From contig JAFAMK010000384.1 in NCBI GenBank assembly GCA_019233415.1, positions 1 through 7,333 on the forward strand: a DNA stretch of 7,333 bases, given 5' to 3'. Shown here piece after piece: positions 5,168-7,333 of this stretch; the stretch's first letter is position 1; every line of letters begins with the position of its first letter. The position numbers and the translations under genes were made by a program. The stretch comes from Vulcanimicrobiota bacterium (GTDB taxonomy: Bacteria > Vulcanimicrobiota > Vulcanimicrobiia > Vulcanimicrobiales > Vulcanimicrobiaceae). The notes beneath the pieces are model-generated. The model had not been told where the DNA came from, did no database searches, and was given only the letters and a program-made list of their open reading frames with translations.

Positions 5168-7333
5168 CAGCGGTTCACCCGAAACCAGTAGTCGACGAGG
5201 CTCATCACCGCGTCGGGGTCGCTCTCCGGAAGGATTCGTGTCGGCCACGGGTCCCATGACCCGAACAGCAGATGGTCGGGGTCGATCCCCGACGCCGCGA
5301 TGGCGTCGGCGTGCAGGCGCGCCTGCGCCATCCAGCCCGCGTCGGTGTTGCGGCCGCCCGTACCGTTGACGAAGATCCCGACCTGCTGACCGTTCGCGCG
5401 CGCGACCGCCGCCGTGCTGCGCGCGAGCGCGACGATCGCGGCGGGGTCGCGCAGCCGCGGGTCGCCCCAGTTGAAGTCGAGGTGCACGAATGCGACCGGC
5501 GTCTTCGTCGCCGCGCGGAATGCCGCCAACCATGCGGCCCAGTCGGCTTGCCAGCCCGCATGTCCGCTGATCATCGGGAACGGCTCGGCGTCGCCGACGA
5601 CGACGTTCGGGAACGCAGCGGTGTACATCCCGATGATCACCTGGGCGCGCCGCGCGACCTCGGGGATCGAGCTCTTGCACGCGCGCACGCCGTCGGCGTA
5701 GTGACCGGACGCCAGCGGCCCGTCCATCCGGATGTAGTCGAGCCGCGCGCCGACCCGCATCAGCTTCGCCGCGATCCCGTTCGACGAGCCGGGATCGCTG
5801 TAGCCTTCGAAGCCTTGTCCGCACGGCGTCTCGTGGTACCAGTTCTGCGCCAAGGCCTCGATCCCGAGCGCGATGTGCTTCTCGCGCAGGTGCCGCACGA
5901 TCGTCGCGAGGTCGTCGTCGGAGACGGCCTGCATGAACTGCGTGCTGAACGCGACGACGTTGACGTGCCGCGCGGCGTCGCGCCACTGCGGCGCCGCCGC
6001 ATTCCACGCCGCGTCGCTCTCGAGCGCTTCGCGAAAATCGCCGCGCGGCCCGATCCAGACGAGCTTCGCGTTCGGTCCTGCGACCGGAACGGGATCGTCC
6101 GCGCCCGCGACCGCGAGCCGCATCTCGGTCGGGCGCGCGGTCGCGCTGCCGGCGTAGGCGGCGCGCACGGCACCGCCCGCGTAGAGCACGTCGCTCGGCA
6201 GCGCGAGGCTGAAACGGCCGGTCCTGTCCGTGACGGCGGAACCGAGGTCGCGATGCGACGGGCGGAACCACAACATCGTGCGCCCGAGTCCGGTGCCGGC
6301 GGCGTCGAAGAAGATGAGCGTGACGTAGCCGGCCGTTTCCGCGTTCGCCGTCGCGCGCATCGCGACGTCAAGGGTGAACGGCACGCCGGCCGTGACGGGG
6401 AACTGCCGCAAATTCGGTGCATAGGGCGTGCCCTGCGTCAGCCGCAGCGTGCGCGTCGCTGCCACTGCGACGTCGACGCCCGGCATCAGCGCGGGGCCGG
6501 GCCGCACGTCCCGCGTGCGCCCGGTGGTCGGTTCGCGGTAGTGGATCGTGTTGACCGTCACCGTCGCAGGCCCGTCGCAGACGCAGCTCGCTTCGAGGTC
6601 GGAGCGAATCCCGACGACCACGCTCGCCGCCTTCGCTGGAACCGTGCCGGTCAGCGTGCGATCGGTCAAGCCCATGCGCGCGTTGGCGTCAATCGCGGTC
6701 AGCGCGACCGGCGCGTTCGCGATCGGTGCGCCGTGCGCGTCGGTGAGCCGCCCGGCGACGGCGTCGCCGGAACGCGCCAGCGTGAGCGACGGCGCAGCGT
6801 GCAGATACTGGTAGGCGACGTTCGACAGCGTCCCGGCCTGCGTCTCGGGCAACAGGTGGGTCGGGTTGCGCACCCACGTCTGGAAGATCGCCTCGTCGGG
6901 ATGGAGCCCGAGCACCGACTCGATGAACGTGATGTGGTCGAGCGCGCTCTGCGTCCAAGCGGCGTCGGTGAGCGCGTCGGCATCCGCGTTGTAGATGATC
7001 CCGAACGGGACGTTGCGCTGGCGCATTGCGGCCGCCAGCGGGACGAGGTTGCGCATCGCGGCGTCCGACCAGTCGACGTCCGTGTGGAGGAACGCGAGCG
7101 GAACCCCGGCGGCCGCGCGGTACGCGTCGGCCCATCCGCTCAGCTCGTCGGTGTGCGCGCGGTTCGGGCCGACGACTTCGATGTCGCCGATCTGCACCTG
7201 CGGGAAGACGTCCCGCACGATGCGCGCGTTCGCGGCGATGCGCTCCGCGAGCGCGGCGGCCGATTCGTGGCACGCCGTCGGGCCGGCGTAGTCGTGGCCG
7301 TAGAAGAACGGCTCGTCCATCGCGATGTAGCGC
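5167..7333 (-). CDS. Modular protein with two glycosidase-like TIM barrels flanking beta-sandwich modules, N-terminus outside window
   Basis: The frame is open to the right edge, reading R-Y-I-A-M-D-E-P, so the Met at 7318-7320 is internal and the 5' end is missing. Numbering from that Met gives 717 residues. Residues 1 to about 175 are the C-terminal half of a first barrel: MDEP (E3), GDIE (E48), HTDVDW (79-84), a TDAAW element and LPET. Residues about 178-226 and 304-405 match the Ig-like modules of the neighbour gene, with the C-x-C/TIHYRE module (246-261) between. Residues 420-717 are a complete second barrel. It aligns without gaps to the neighbour's barrel (about 206 of 298 identical by hand count) and keeps GDAE (E579), HLDFNWGD (613-620) and NTDAGW. 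Its MDEP motif reads MDGP, with Gly534 in place of Glu. Being homologous to a signal-peptide protein and built of the same modules, it is probably exported, but its own signal is not in view. The stop TGA overlaps the next ATG as TGATG. Confidence 0.72.
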   Translation of the reverse strand, partial: RYIAMDEPFFYGHDYAGPTACHESAAALAERIAANARIVRDVFPQVQIGDIEVVGPNRAHTDELSGWADAYRAAAGVPLAFLHTDVDWSDAAMRNLVPLAAAMRQRNVPFGIIYNADADALTDAAWTQSALDHITFIESVLGLHPDEAIFQTWVRNPTHLLPETQAGTLSNVAYQYLHAAPSLTLARSGDAVAGRLTDAHGAPIANAPVALTAIDANARMGLTDRTLTGTVPAKAASVVVGIRSDLEASCVCDGPATVTVNTIHYREPTTGRTRDVRPGPALMPGVDVAVAATRTLRLTQGTPYAPNLRQFPVTAGVPFTLDVAMRATANAETAGYVTLIFFDAAGTGLGRTMLWFRPSHRDLGSAVTDRTGRFSLALPSDVLYAGGAVRAAYAGSATARPTEMRLAVAGADDPVPVAGPNAKLVWIGPRGDFREALESDAAWNAAAPQWRDAARHVNVVAFSTQFMQAVSDDDLATIVRHLREKHIALGIEALAQNWYHETPCGQGFEGYSDPGSSNGIAAKLMRVGARLDYIRMDGPLASGHYADGVRACKSSIPEVARRAQVIIGMYTAAFPNVVVGDAEPFPMISGHAGWQADWAAWLAAFRAATKTPVAFVHLDFNWGDPRLRDPAAIVALARSTAAVARANGQQVGIFVNGTGGRNTDAGWMAQARLHADAIAASGIDPDHLLFGSWDPWPTRILPESDPDAVMSLVDYWFRVNR
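5175..5180 (-). promoter_or_regulatory. Shine-Dalgarno-like GGGTGA before the second barrel gene
   Basis: On the minus strand GGGTGA is followed by seven bases and then the ATG at 5165-5167. It lies inside the last codons of the upstream barrel gene. It supports this start over the much longer open frame that extends to 6271, and fits re-initiation at the TGATG overlap. It is one of the few recognisable ribosome-binding sites in the window. Confidence 0.55.

Larger units (their letters stand above)
3392..7333 (-). repeat. Tandem duplication of the beta-sandwich plus barrel unit, about 1.78 kb
   Basis: The two large genes repeat the same order of modules, with stops 1775 bp apart. Local exact matches fall at that offset; for example 4111-4135 equals 5886-5910. 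Similarity in the larger gene begins around its residue 176 and corresponds to residue 52 of the smaller gene. The smaller gene carries only a signal peptide and a short unique stretch before that point. The partial first barrel of the larger gene is a third, much more diverged copy, so the duplications happened at different times. Confidence 0.85.

Noticed and set aside
3401..5191. Long plus-strand open frame of 596 codons opposite the second barrel gene
   Set aside because: Its translation is Arg/Val/Asp-rich low-complexity sequence typical of the antisense shadow of a GC-rich gene, whereas the minus-strand frame has a signal peptide and paralogue-conserved motifs.
5168..6271. In-frame upstream extension of the second barrel gene to a start at 6271 (959 aa)
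   Set aside because: The added part is Arg-rich and lies wholly inside the larger gene in another frame; the signal peptide and ribosome-binding site support the start at 5167.
1..7333. CRISPR arrays, insertion sequences, rRNA or complete tRNA genes
   Set aside because: No short regularly spaced repeats, transposase motifs, terminal inverted repeats or structural RNA patterns were seen on either strand.

Overview
The window is high-GC bacterial DNA, mostly coding. Two proteins with signal-lipobox N-termini point to a didermic, Gram-negative-type host. Shine-Dalgarno signals are weak or absent at most starts. The taxon cannot be named from this sequence. GC-rich soil lineages such as Eremiobacterota/Vulcanimicrobiota, Acidobacteriota or Myxococcota would fit, but that is a guess.

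Left part, plus strand: the 3' end of a gene for a probable extracytoplasmic beta-sandwich protein (to 361) is followed by a complete small cupin gene (402-881). A perfect 9-bp hairpin lies directly against the cupin start codon. The cupin gene converges on the minus-strand genes, with only 4 bp between the two stop codons.

The rest, 886 to the right edge, is entirely minus strand. Read in the direction of transcription it holds: (1) a 5'-truncated large gene (7333 to 5167) encoding part of a TIM-barrel glycosidase-like domain, a set of beta-sandwich modules and a second, complete barrel; (2) a paralogue (5167 to 3392) with a signal peptide, the same beta-sandwich modules and one barrel, overlapping gene 1 by one base (TGATG); (3) a spacer of about 270 bp with no convincing gene or terminator; (4) a Gly/Pro-rich lipoprotein (3121 to 2006) built from degenerate HAF-like extracellular repeats; (5) its tandem paralogue (2019 to 886), overlapping or abutting gene 4.

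The window therefore shows two successive tandem gene duplications on one strand, both of predicted exported proteins. The barrel family is glycosidase-like, but I do not recognise its family or substrate. One of the two complete barrels has lost an otherwise conserved acidic residue (MDEP to MDGP), so one copy may be non-catalytic. Whether the barrel pair and the lipoprotein pair work together is inference from adjacency only.
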